Shown one piece after another: positions 42,241 to 50,699 of a stretch of DNA of 64,000 nucleotides. The stretch is from NCBI GenBank assembly GCA_963757185.1, contig CAVWQI010000005.1, forward strand, positions 124,001 to 188,000, given 5' to 3'. Under the pieces are notes generated by a model. It was given only the letters and a program-made list of their open reading frames with translations. It was not told the origin of the DNA and did not search any database. Each line of letters opens with the position of its first letter. Positions within the stretch are counted from its first letter, which is position 1. The DNA comes from JAQBQB01 sp963757185 (GTDB lineage Bacteria; Gemmatimonadota; Gemmatimonadetes; Gemmatimonadales; Gemmatimonadaceae). A program made the translations under genes and the position numbers.

Positions 42241-43527
42241 TCATCGGTACAGCAAGAAACGGCGAGCCGCGGCTTCGAAGGCGTCGACGGCTGCGTGTCC
42301 ACTGTCCACGACTCGGTCGGGATCCTCGCCGGCGAACAAAGCCTGCCGCATCGAAGCGCTGCCGAAGCGCTCGTCGAAGGTCGCGTCGCGAACGCGCAAC
42401 GAGTCTCGGTTCGTCCGGAGCAAGGCCCAGAGAATTTCCGCGCACAGGTGTCCCGGGCGCACCGCGTTTCGGTCCGTGACCAATACGCGAATGCCAGGGA
42501 TGAGGCGGCCTGCGTACTTGCCGTCTCCGGGATTCACGGGCGTGAACGAATCGACCACGAAGCGGACGCCGGGTGGATTGCGACCGTTCAGCAGCGAGGC
42601 GACCTCGGGCGCGTTCATCCACGGCGCGCCGAGGCGCTGAAAAGCTTCCGCGGTGCCTCGGCCAACGGAGACGTTCGATCCCTCGAACGCGACGAGCGCC
42701 GGGTAGATCAGCACGCTCGTGAGATTCGGCAGATTCGGCGACGGACGAACCCAGGGCAGCCCCGTCTCATCGAACCACGCCGAGCGTTTCCAGCCGGAGA
42801 CGGGAACGACGTGCAACGGCGCACCGATCGCCAGCACGTCGTTGTAGAAGCGCGCCATCTCGCCCATCGTCATTCCATGCCGCAATGGGAACGGATATAA
42901 TGCGTACGGCTTCGCCGGGCGGCGCGCGCTCTGCTCGTCAGGGTTCGCCAAGGCGGAGTCGAGCATCGGTCCGTCGACGTGGTCCCCGGTGATCGGGTTC
43001 GGCCGGTCGAGCACGATGATGGGCAAATGACGGCGGGCCGCCGCACGCATCGCGTAGATCATCGAGCCGACGTACGTCCACGTTCGCGTGCCAACGTCCT
43101 GGAGGTCGAACACGAGCGCGTCGAGATCGGTGAGCAGGCTGTCCGGCGGCGCGATCGCCGTCTCGGTGTAGAGCGAATGCACCGGGACCCCACTCCGCTC
43201 GTCGATCCCGCTCTCGATGCGCGTCCGGTCCTCGGTCCCGCGGATGCCGTGCTCGGGCGAGAACAGACGCACGAGCCGAACGCCGGCGTCACGCGCACGC
43301 GAATCGCGCAGGATCTCGATGTCCGAGACACCGTGCTCGTCGACGCCGGTCTGATTCGTGAGGAGCGCGATGCGCTTGCCACGCACGAGGCCGACGCTGT
43401 CGGACATCAGCACGGTGATCCCAGGCCGCACGCCACCCGCGGGAAATGGCGCGCTCGTCGGCCGCGTGTTCCTGCACGCCGCCGAGGTGACCACCGCACC
43501 CATCAACAGCCAGCGCTGAGCATGCAT
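42241..43527 (-). CDS. namZ: DUF1343 exo-beta-N-acetylmuramidase NamZ-like lipoprotein
   Basis: A 428-residue lipoprotein with a short signal and lipobox (VVTSAACRN, Cys18). The DUF1343 core is clear: LTNQTGVDEHG, LFSPEHGIRG, YTETAIAPP, DLQDVGTRTWTYVGSM, LDRPNPITG, and SPNLPNLTSVLIYPALVAFEGSNVSVGRGT. NamZ of this family removes non-reducing-end MurNAc from peptidoglycan fragments. Its start codon overlaps the divergent serine hydrolase start by 6 bp. GAGGA lies about 11 bases upstream. Confidence 0.88.
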   Translation of the reverse strand: MHAQRWLLMGAVVTSAACRNTRPTSAPFPAGGVRPGITVLMSDSVGLVRGKRIALLTNQTGVDEHGVSDIEILRDSRARDAGVRLVRLFSPEHGIRGTEDRTRIESGIDERSGVPVHSLYTETAIAPPDSLLTDLDALVFDLQDVGTRTWTYVGSMIYAMRAAARRHLPIIVLDRPNPITGDHVDGPMLDSALANPDEQSARRPAKPYALYPFPLRHGMTMGEMARFYNDVLAIGAPLHVVPVSGWKRSAWFDETGLPWVRPSPNLPNLTSVLIYPALVAFEGSNVSVGRGTAEAFQRLGAPWMNAPEVASLLNGRNPPGVRFVVDSFTPVNPGDGKYAGRLIPGIRVLVTDRNAVRPGHLCAEILWALLRTNRDSLRVRDATFDERFGSASMRQALFAGEDPDRVVDSGHAAVDAFEAAARRFLLYR

Positions 43528-44727
43528 CGCGTAGCGATCCTCGCGTCACTCGTCACGGTAGTCGCGTGTCGTCCCGGAAACTCCCAAACGTCGCCTGCCC
43601 CCGCGCCAACCGCCGCATCGGCCTTGGGCGCGACGCTTCAGCGCCGCATCGAAGACGTCCTGAACCGCGCGCGAGCCGACAGCGCTTTCCCCGGCGCGTT
43701 CGCCGTCGTCGGCACGCGCGACGGCATCCTTGCCGAATATGGCGTCGGCCAGCTCGATTGGGCACCCACGCCGAGGCCGGATGAGCACACCCTGTGGGAT
43801 CTGGCGTCGCTCACGAAGGTCGTCGGGTTGACCACGGCGATGATGCAGTTGGTCGAGCAACGTCGCGTCGATCTCGATGCGCCGCTCCAGCGCTACATCC
43901 CGGACTGGACCGGACCAAACAAGGACCGCGTCACCGTTCGCAATCTCCTCACGCACACGTCCGGGCTTCCGGCGTTCAAGGCGTACGACGAGATCACGCA
44001 TGACCCGGACAGCCTCGCCAAGCTCATGTTCTCGACGCCCCTCGACACGCTGCCGGGCGTCCGTATGGTCTACAGCGACATCGGCGCGTACATGCTCGGC
44101 AAGCTGGTCGAGCGGCTCACAGGTCAGACGCTCGACGCATACGTCCACGATCACGTGTTCGCACCGCTCAAGATGACGGAGACGATGTACAAGCCGCCGG
44201 CGTCGCTGGTGCCACGTATCGCGCCGACCGAGTTCGATCCGCGGCGCGGGGGACTCGTCCGCGGCAAGGTGCACGACGAGCGCGCGTATTATCTCGGCGG
44301 CGTGTCGGCGCACGCAGGGATCTTCAGCTCGGGCCACGACCTCGCGCGGTTCGCGCGGATGTACCTGAACGGCGGCACGCTCGACGGCGTGCGCGTCGTC
44401 CAACCGGCGACGATCGCACAGTTCACGGCGTACACGGATTCCACGTTCTCGAACCGCGGCATCGGTTGGCAGAAGCCCGACCTGCCGGGGATGAAGTTCG
44501 CGAGCCCGTCATCGGCGTGGGCCGGGCACCTGATGTCGACGCGCGCCTTCGGACACACTGGATTCACCGGGACGTCGATCGCGATTGACCCGTCGCGTGA
44601 CCTGTTCGTCGTGTTGTTGACCAACCGCGTTGATCCGACGCGGAACAACAACAAGATCACCGAAGTTCGCCGTCAGCTCGCGGACTCGGTCGTGTCCGCG
44701 TTCGACCGGCTCCGCTCCCCTCACTGA
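43522..44727 (+). CDS. serine hydrolase, beta-lactamase/PBP class C-like lipoprotein
   Basis: A 401-residue lipoprotein (signal and lipobox LVTVVAC, Cys16) with the serine beta-lactamase-related fold. The nucleophile motif is S96-L-T-K99, the second motif is Y184-S-D, and the third is FGHTGFTG. It probably acts on peptidoglycan peptides or esters rather than antibiotics. The frame is open far upstream inside namZ, but the lipoprotein signal fixes the ATG at 43522. A downstream symporter follows by 7 bp. Confidence 0.88.
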   Translation: MHRVAILASLVTVVACRPGNSQTSPAPAPTAASALGATLQRRIEDVLNRARADSAFPGAFAVVGTRDGILAEYGVGQLDWAPTPRPDEHTLWDLASLTKVVGLTTAMMQLVEQRRVDLDAPLQRYIPDWTGPNKDRVTVRNLLTHTSGLPAFKAYDEITHDPDSLAKLMFSTPLDTLPGVRMVYSDIGAYMLGKLVERLTGQTLDAYVHDHVFAPLKMTETMYKPPASLVPRIAPTEFDPRRGGLVRGKVHDERAYYLGGVSAHAGIFSSGHDLARFARMYLNGGTLDGVRVVQPATIAQFTAYTDSTFSNRGIGWQKPDLPGMKFASPSSAWAGHLMSTRAFGHTGFTGTSIAIDPSRDLFVVLLTNRVDPTRNNNKITEVRRQLADSVVSAFDRLRSPH

Positions 44728-44734
44728 CGAATCG

Positions 44735-46594
44735 ATGAACCTCACTCCGATCGACTGGGCCATCGTCGCCGCGTACTTCCTCCTCTCGGCGGGCATCGGG
44801 TTCGCGTTCACGAAGAAAGGCGGCGAGAGCCTGAGCGAGTATTTCATCTCGGGGCGCGCGGTGCCCTGGTGGCTCGCCGGCGCGTCGATGGTCGCGACGA
44901 CCTTCGCCGCCGACACGCCTCTGGTCGTGACGGGACTAGTGTCGGCGCACGGAGTCGCGGGCAATTGGCTGTGGTGGAACATGCTGATGAGCGGCATGCT
45001 CACGGTGTTCTTCTTCGCGCGCCTCTGGCGACGCGCGAACGTGATGACCGACGTGGAGTTCGCCGAAGTGCGCTATAGCGGCAAGCCGGCGGCGACGCTG
45101 CGCGTGTTTCGCGCGCTGTACCTCGCGATCCCGATCAACCTGATCATCCTCGGCTGGGTCACGCGCGCGATGATCAAGATTCTCACGATCTCGTTGGGGC
45201 TTCACCCGGTGCAGCTCGGCGGACTGACCGTGTCGGGCGAGGTCATCGCGGTGGGAATCTGCTTCATCATCACGATGGCGTACTCCGTGGCGGCGGGTAT
45301 GTGGGCGGTGCTGTGGACCGATCTCGTGCAGTTCGTCATCAAGATGACCGCGGTCATCGTGCTGGCCGTGTACGCGGTGAGCGCTGTCGGCGGCATGGCC
45401 ACGATGAAGACGAAGCTCGTGGAGCATTTCGGCAGCGAGAAGGCCGCGATCTCCGTGCTCCCCATCTCGTTCGGCGGAAATGGAATCACCGCATATGCGT
45501 GGATGCCGATCCTCTCCCTCGCCGTGTTTCTCGGCGTGCAGTGGTGGGCGGCATGGTATCCGGGCGCGGAGCCTGGCGGCGGTGGATACGTCGCCCAGCG
45601 AATCTTCTCGGCGCGCACCGAGCGCGATGGCGTGCTGGCGACCCTGGCATTCAACGTCGCGCACTACGCGCTTCGGCCGTGGCCGTGGATCATCACCGGG
45701 CTCGCGACCGTGATTCTCTATCCGAATGGAATCGGGCCGAATCACGACCACGAGGCCGCGTACGTCCAATCATTCGTCGACCTGCTCCCGACGCCTTGGC
45801 GCGGGTTCATGATGGCGGGGTTCGCGGCGGCGTACATGTCCACAGTGGCGACGCAGCTCAACTGGGGCGCGTCCTATCTCGTGAACGACGTCTATCGCCG
45901 ATTCTTGAGGAAGGACGAGAGCGAGCGCCACTACGTCGGCATGTCGCGCCTGGCGACGGTCGTCTTATTCCTGCTGTCGACGCTCGTGACGTGGCAGCTC
46001 TCGTCGGTCGAAGGCGCGTGGAAATTCCTGCTGGCGATCGGCGCAGGAACGGGCCTCGTTCTGATCCTGCGCTGGTACTGGTGGCGCATCAATGCGTGGT
46101 CGGAGATCAGCTCGATGCTGGCGTCGTTCGTGATCTCGCTGATCTGCTTCAAGATCGTTCCCGGCCGGTGGTTCCCCGCGGACGATCCGCGGACCGACTC
46201 GGTGATCATGCTCATCACCGTCGCCGCGAGCACGGTGATCTGGGTTTCCGTCACGTTCATGACGGCGCCGGAAACGGACAGCGTGCTCGCCTCGTTCTAC
46301 GAGCGCGTTCGCCCCGGCGGGCGTGGCTGGGTCAAGGTGTCGACCGCCCTCGGTTACGGCCGCGAGTCGATTCCCGGTGGCGCTTTGGCGTGGACGAATT
46401 GGGTGGCAGGCATCGTCGCCGTGTACTCGTCGCTGTTCGGGATCGGGAAGATCATTTTCGGCGAGTTGGGCAACGGCGTGTTGTTGTTGACGCTCGCGCT
46501 GATCGCGTTCACCTGGATCGCCCGATCATTCCGGAACGAAGCGCCGCCTCCGGCGATGGCGGCTCGTGATGCGGTAGCGATAGCGGCGGATTGA
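44735..46594 (+). CDS. sodium:solute symporter family protein
   Basis: A 619-residue SSS-type transporter with about 14 membrane helices. The first helices and the ISGRAVPWWLAGASMVATTFAADTP motif are typical. It is longer than the usual 500 residues because of C-terminal helices (ESIPGGALAWTNWVAGIVAVYSSLFGIG). It may import a sugar or amino-sugar product of the NamZ/hydrolase pair. The substrate is not defined by sequence. The frame is open 5' but the start ATG at 44735 fits the family. Confidence 0.88.
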   Translation: MNLTPIDWAIVAAYFLLSAGIGFAFTKKGGESLSEYFISGRAVPWWLAGASMVATTFAADTPLVVTGLVSAHGVAGNWLWWNMLMSGMLTVFFFARLWRRANVMTDVEFAEVRYSGKPAATLRVFRALYLAIPINLIILGWVTRAMIKILTISLGLHPVQLGGLTVSGEVIAVGICFIITMAYSVAAGMWAVLWTDLVQFVIKMTAVIVLAVYAVSAVGGMATMKTKLVEHFGSEKAAISVLPISFGGNGITAYAWMPILSLAVFLGVQWWAAWYPGAEPGGGGYVAQRIFSARTERDGVLATLAFNVAHYALRPWPWIITGLATVILYPNGIGPNHDHEAAYVQSFVDLLPTPWRGFMMAGFAAAYMSTVATQLNWGASYLVNDVYRRFLRKDESERHYVGMSRLATVVLFLLSTLVTWQLSSVEGAWKFLLAIGAGTGLVLILRWYWWRINAWSEISSMLASFVISLICFKIVPGRWFPADDPRTDSVIMLITVAASTVIWVSVTFMTAPETDSVLASFYERVRPGGRGWVKVSTALGYGRESIPGGALAWTNWVAGIVAVYSSLFGIGKIIFGELGNGVLLLTLALIAFTWIARSFRNEAPPPAMAARDAVAIAAD

Positions 46595-46647
46595 AACCGG
46601 GTGTCAGGGCCGGCTTCGATTGGCAGCGGGCAAAGGGGAACGACAAT

Positions 46648-46746
46648 GACGCAGATTTGAAAAGCGATGACGCGGATCGACGGCAAAATCCTGACTGGGC
46701 GACTCCTCCTTGTTCCATCTGCGGGATTGCTGTTCCAATCTGCGTT
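46648..46746. repeat. imperfect intergenic palindrome with ATCTGCG units
   Basis: Two 32-bp arms (46648-46679 and 46715-46746) are reverse complements at 24 of 32 positions, with a 35-bp loop. The unit ATCTGCG occurs at 46718, 46738 and 46747, with its complement on the left arm. The gap 46595-46899 is otherwise non-coding, except for the promoter at 46814-46843. It looks like a dispersed palindromic repeat. Confidence 0.65.
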
Positions 46747-46813
46747 ATCTGCGGTTAAGTCTTGGTCGACGCCGATCGTAGCCCGTCGGGCGGAGCCAAG
46801 CCGGCGGCCGGGT

Positions 46814-46843
46814 TTGCCACTGACTTGCAGGATCGACTATAAT
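46814..46843 (+). promoter_or_regulatory. sigma70-type promoter for the Fe-S carrier gene
   Basis: TTGCCA (46814-46819) and a perfect TATAAT (46838-46843) are 18 bp apart. Transcription would begin near 46850, giving a 50-nt leader to the ATG at 46900. The gene lies in the long gap after the symporter, so this is a second transcription start in the locus. Confidence 0.65.
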
Positions 46844-46899
46844 TCAAGGTGTATGTCGCGCGGCCGGCACCACTTGGCCGCTCCCTTCGGAGGCTTCAG

Positions 46900-47256
46900 A
46901 TGAGCACGATGAATCAGCCCGAAGTGATGGTCACCGTCACACCGGTGGCCGCCACTGAGGTCAGAAAGTTCATGACGCAGGAAGGCGTCGATCCGGCCAA
47001 GGGTGGTCTCCGCGTGAGCGTCCAGCCCGGCGGCTGCAGCGGCTTCAAGTACGGGCTGCTGATCGAGGACGAGCCCGCGGAAGACGACTTCGTCCTTACG
47101 CAGGGCGAGTGGAACGTGTTCGTCGACCCCTTCTCGGCGCAGTATATGAACGGTGTGATCATCGACTATGTCTCGTCGATGCAAGGATCAGGATTCACGT
47201 TCAAGAACCCCAACGCGACCGGCGGCTGCGGCTGCGGCAGTTCGTTCTCGGCCTAG
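46900..47256 (+). CDS. A-type iron-sulfur carrier (IscA/ErpA family)
   Basis: A 118-residue HesB/IscA-type protein. The three conserved cysteines are C46 (GGCSGFKYG), C110 and C112 (GGCGCGSSF). It inserts or carries Fe-S clusters into targets. GGAGG is six bases before the ATG at 46900, which beats the in-frame ATG at 46849. It directly precedes the NagB fusion (1 bp apart), with no obvious metabolic link. Confidence 0.93.
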   Translation: MSTMNQPEVMVTVTPVAATEVRKFMTQEGVDPAKGGLRVSVQPGGCSGFKYGLLIEDEPAEDDFVLTQGEWNVFVDPFSAQYMNGVIIDYVSSMQGSGFTFKNPNATGGCGCGSSFSA

Positions 47257-47257
47257 C

Positions 47258-49180
47258 GTGAACGGGGAGGAACGAGGGGAGGCCCGCGACGAGCTCGATC
47301 GCGCGGCCTCCCCTTCGTCATTTCTGGCCTCGCACCCGCCGCGCGAGCGCATCCGTACCGTCATCGCCGGCGACCACGACGACATCGCCAGACTGGTCGC
47401 GCTGCGAATCGCCGAGTTGATTCGAAAACACACCGCGGCGGGAACCCGGCTCGTCCTTGGGCTCGCGACGGGCTCGACCCCGATCGGCATCTACCGCGAG
47501 CTGATTCGGATGCATCGCGACGAGGGGCTGAGCTTCGCGCGTGTCGAGACGTTCAATCTCGACGAGTACTACCCGATGCCGAAGGACAGCATCCACTCCT
47601 ATCACCGCTTCATGTGGGAGAATCTGTTCTCGCACGTCGACATCGACCCGGCGAACGTGCACATCCCGCCGGGCGAGATCCGACGCGAGAAGGTCGGCGA
47701 GGCGGCACGCGCCTATGAAGCCGCCATCGCGGCGGCCGGCGGCATCGATTTCCAGATCCTCGGCATCGGCAAAACGGGGCACATCGGCTTCAACGAGCCG
47801 GGCTCTGGCGCGGACAGCCGCACACGCCTCGTGACGCTCGACGCCGTCACGCGCAAAGACGCCGCCGCCGACTTCTTCGGCGAGGATTTCGTGCCGCGCG
47901 AGGCGATGACGATGGGCGTCGCGACGATTCTCGAGGCGCGCGAGATCGCGATCATCGCGACGGGCGAGCACAAAGCGGCGATCGTCGAACGCGCGGTGGA
48001 AGGAGACGTCGACCTCGAGGTCGCCGCGACGTTCCTCCAGCGCCACCCGAACACCACGTTCTACGTCGACCGCGCCGCGGCTGCCGAGCTGACGCGGATC
48101 AAGACGCCGTGGCTGCTCGACGAAGTGCAGTGGACCAAGGACTTGATGACCCGCGCCGTGATCTGGCTGTCGCAGCGCACGAACAAGGCGATTCTCAAGC
48201 TGACGCAGCGCGACTACGCCGACGCGCGCATGTCGTCGCTCGTCGCCAAGTTCGGCTCCCCGGGCGAAGTGAACGGCAAGGTCTTCAACCTGCTCGGGGC
48301 CAAGATCCGCGGGAAATCGAAGCTGCCGATCGGCCGGCGGATCGTGTGCTTCTCGCCCCACCCCGACGACGACGTCATCTCGATGGGGGGCATTCTCCGC
48401 AAGCTCGTCGAAAACGACAACGACATCGTCGTGGCGTACATGACAAGCGGGAACATCGCCGTGTTCGACCACGACGCTCGCCGCTACGCCGATTTTCTCG
48501 TTCGCCTCGGGGCCGAGGATCGGATCGATCACGGGAAGCTCGACTCGCTCGTCGCCGACGTACGGACTTCGCTGGAGCGAAAGTCGCCGGGCGAGGTCGA
48601 CACGCCCGACGTGCAGGCGCTCAAGCGGATCATTCGCGAAACGGAAGCGGTGAGCGGCCTGGAGACGGTCGGTCTGCCGAGGAGCGCCGCGCGCTTCCTG
48701 AATCTGCCGTTCTACCAGACCGGCAAGGTGCACAAGGAACCGATCGGGCCGGCGGACGTGGAGATCGTGCGCGCGCTTCTCGATGAAGTGCGCCCCGACA
48801 TGATCTTCGTCGCCGGCGATCTCTCCGACCCGCACGGCACGCACCGCATGTGCAAGGAAGCGATCGACCGCGCGCTCGCCGAGCTGACCTTCCCCAAGCC
48901 GGAGGTCTGGCTCTATCGCGGCGCTTGGCAGGAGTGGCCGATCTACGAGGCTACGTTCCTTGTACCATTGTCGCAGGAGGAGCTGAGGCTCAAGATCCAG
49001 GCGATCTTCAAGCACCAGTCGCAGAAGGATTCCGCGCCCTTCCCCGGCGGCTACGACGAGCGGGAGTTCTGGCAGCGCGTCGAAGCGCGCAACAAGGGAA
49101 CGGCCGCCGAGTTGGATCGTCTTGGATTGGCCGAGTATTTCGCCATGGAGGCATATGTCGTTGACGGCGGCGGGCTCTGA
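47258..49180 (+). CDS. nagB: glucosamine-6-phosphate deaminase fused to PIG-L/LmbE deacetylase
   Basis: A 640-residue two-domain enzyme. The N-terminal half is NagB-like: ATGSTPIGIYRELIRMH (about 70-86), TFNLDEYY (D102) and GIGKTGHIGFNEPG (H175, E180), where Thr stands at the Asp/Asn position of single-domain NagB. A PIG-L domain from about 355 has the zinc motif SPHPDDDV (H368, D370-D371) and HGTH (526-529). It could deacetylate GlcNAc-6-P and then deaminate to fructose 6-P, replacing a separate nagA. The GTG at 47258 is the only start before the core. Confidence 0.9.
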   Translation: MNGEERGEARDELDRAASPSSFLASHPPRERIRTVIAGDHDDIARLVALRIAELIRKHTAAGTRLVLGLATGSTPIGIYRELIRMHRDEGLSFARVETFNLDEYYPMPKDSIHSYHRFMWENLFSHVDIDPANVHIPPGEIRREKVGEAARAYEAAIAAAGGIDFQILGIGKTGHIGFNEPGSGADSRTRLVTLDAVTRKDAAADFFGEDFVPREAMTMGVATILEAREIAIIATGEHKAAIVERAVEGDVDLEVAATFLQRHPNTTFYVDRAAAAELTRIKTPWLLDEVQWTKDLMTRAVIWLSQRTNKAILKLTQRDYADARMSSLVAKFGSPGEVNGKVFNLLGAKIRGKSKLPIGRRIVCFSPHPDDDVISMGGILRKLVENDNDIVVAYMTSGNIAVFDHDARRYADFLVRLGAEDRIDHGKLDSLVADVRTSLERKSPGEVDTPDVQALKRIIRETEAVSGLETVGLPRSAARFLNLPFYQTGKVHKEPIGPADVEIVRALLDEVRPDMIFVAGDLSDPHGTHRMCKEAIDRALAELTFPKPEVWLYRGAWQEWPIYEATFLVPLSQEELRLKIQAIFKHQSQKDSAPFPGGYDEREFWQRVEARNKGTAAELDRLGLAEYFAMEAYVVDGGGL

Positions 49181-49187
49181 GTAGCAC

Positions 49188-50699
49188 GTGCGCGGCCTGA
49201 ACGCGCTCGACTTCGTCGTCATTGCCGCGTACCTCCTCGGCGTCACGCTGTTGGGCGTGTGGGTCGGACGCCGCCAGCGCGACTCGAAGGACTACTTCGT
49301 CGCCGACCGCGAGATCCCGTGGTGGGCCGTGATGTTCTCGATCGTCGCGAGCGAGACGAGCGCCCTCACCTTCATCAGCATCCCCGGCCTCGCGTACACG
49401 ACGAACCTCGGGTTCCTCGAGATCGCGGTCGGGTACCTGCTCGGCCGCATCGTCGTCGCGTACACGCTGCTCCCGCGCTACTACGAGGGGAACCTGGTAA
49501 CGGCGTACGCTCTGCTCGAACATAGGTTCGGCCTCGCTACGCGTCGCTTTACGTCGATCGTGTTCATGGTCACGCGCGGGATGGCCGACTCGGTGCGCGT
49601 GTTCGCGACGGCGGTACCGATCGCGCTCATCATCGGACCGTTGCTTCCGGCGAAGGCCGTAATGCCGGTCGCCGTGTTGGTGCTCGGCACGCTGACGATT
49701 CTCTACACGATTCGCGGCGGGATGCGCGCGGTCGTGTGGACGGAAATCGTGCAGGCCTCCGTGTACCTCCTCGGCGGCGTGTCGGCGGTGATACTGGTGG
49801 GTCGTCTCACGGCCGGCGGATGGCCGGCAATCCTGCCGTCGGCCGCCGCGGCGGGCAAGCTCAAGGTCATCAGCTTTTATACGGGCTTCGACCAGCCGAA
49901 CACCATCTACGCCGGGTTGATCGGCGGCGCATTTCTTTCGATGGCGTCGCACGGGGCGGATCAGCTCATCGTGCAGAGGCTGCTGTCGGCAAAGTCGCTC
50001 CGTTCGGCGCAGGCCGCGGTCATCGGCAGCGGCGTCGCGGTGATCCTGCAGTTCACGCTCTTTCTCATGCTCGGCGTCGGACTCTGGGGGCTGTACGGCG
50101 GCCGGACCTTCCCGACGCCCGACGCGATCTTCCCGACGTTCATCGTCGACAGGATGCCGCACGGGTTGGTGGGGCTGCTGCTCGCCGCCGTGCTGGCGGC
50201 CACGATGAGCACCCATTCGGGCGCGATCAACTCATTGGCCGCGGCGTCAACGCACGACATCTACCTGCCAATCACGAAGCGCGCGGCCGACGACCCGCGC
50301 ACGCTGCGCGTCGCGCGTTGGTTCGCGTTCGCATGGGGCGTCGTGCTGACCGGGGGCGCGCTGCTCTTCCCGACCAACACAAAAACACCGGTCGTCATCG
50401 TCGCGCTGTCGATCGCGTCGTTCACGTACGGAGGCCTGCTTGGCGGGTTCTTCCTCGCTATCTTCTGGCGACGTGCGCGGCAGTCCGACGCGATTCTCGG
50501 GATGAGCGTCGGAATCGGGCTCATGAGCCTGGTCGTGTTCGCCAAGCAAATCATGGTGGCGATACCGTCGTGGTCCGGTTTCTTGCAGCCGCTGTCGACG
50601 ATCGCGTATCCGTGGTACGTGCTGATCGGAACGCTCATCACGCTCGTCACCGGTGTGACCGCTTCACTCTTTCACTCGAGTAATCCGCAAACGGCATGA
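49188..50699 (+). CDS. sodium:solute symporter family protein
   Basis: A 503-residue SSS transporter, about 13 helices, with DFVVIAAYLLGVTLLGVWVGRRQRDSKDYFVADREIPWW at the N-terminus, the SIVASETSALTFISIPG segment and STHSGAINSLAAASTHDIY late in the core. It is distinct from the 44735 symporter. GTG start, no clear ribosome binding site; it lies 7 bp after the NagB fusion and shares ATGA with the kinase. It may import GlcNAc, muropeptide sugars or related solutes. Confidence 0.88.
   Translation: MRGLNALDFVVIAAYLLGVTLLGVWVGRRQRDSKDYFVADREIPWWAVMFSIVASETSALTFISIPGLAYTTNLGFLEIAVGYLLGRIVVAYTLLPRYYEGNLVTAYALLEHRFGLATRRFTSIVFMVTRGMADSVRVFATAVPIALIIGPLLPAKAVMPVAVLVLGTLTILYTIRGGMRAVVWTEIVQASVYLLGGVSAVILVGRLTAGGWPAILPSAAAAGKLKVISFYTGFDQPNTIYAGLIGGAFLSMASHGADQLIVQRLLSAKSLRSAQAAVIGSGVAVILQFTLFLMLGVGLWGLYGGRTFPTPDAIFPTFIVDRMPHGLVGLLLAAVLAATMSTHSGAINSLAAASTHDIYLPITKRAADDPRTLRVARWFAFAWGVVLTGGALLFPTNTKTPVVIVALSIASFTYGGLLGGFFLAIFWRRARQSDAILGMSVGIGLMSLVVFAKQIMVAIPSWSGFLQPLSTIAYPWYVLIGTLITLVTGVTASLFHSSNPQTA

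Noticed and set aside
47318..49246. 642-residue - frame over the NagB fusion
   Set aside because: Antisense shadow. Strong NagB and PIG-L motifs are on the + strand.
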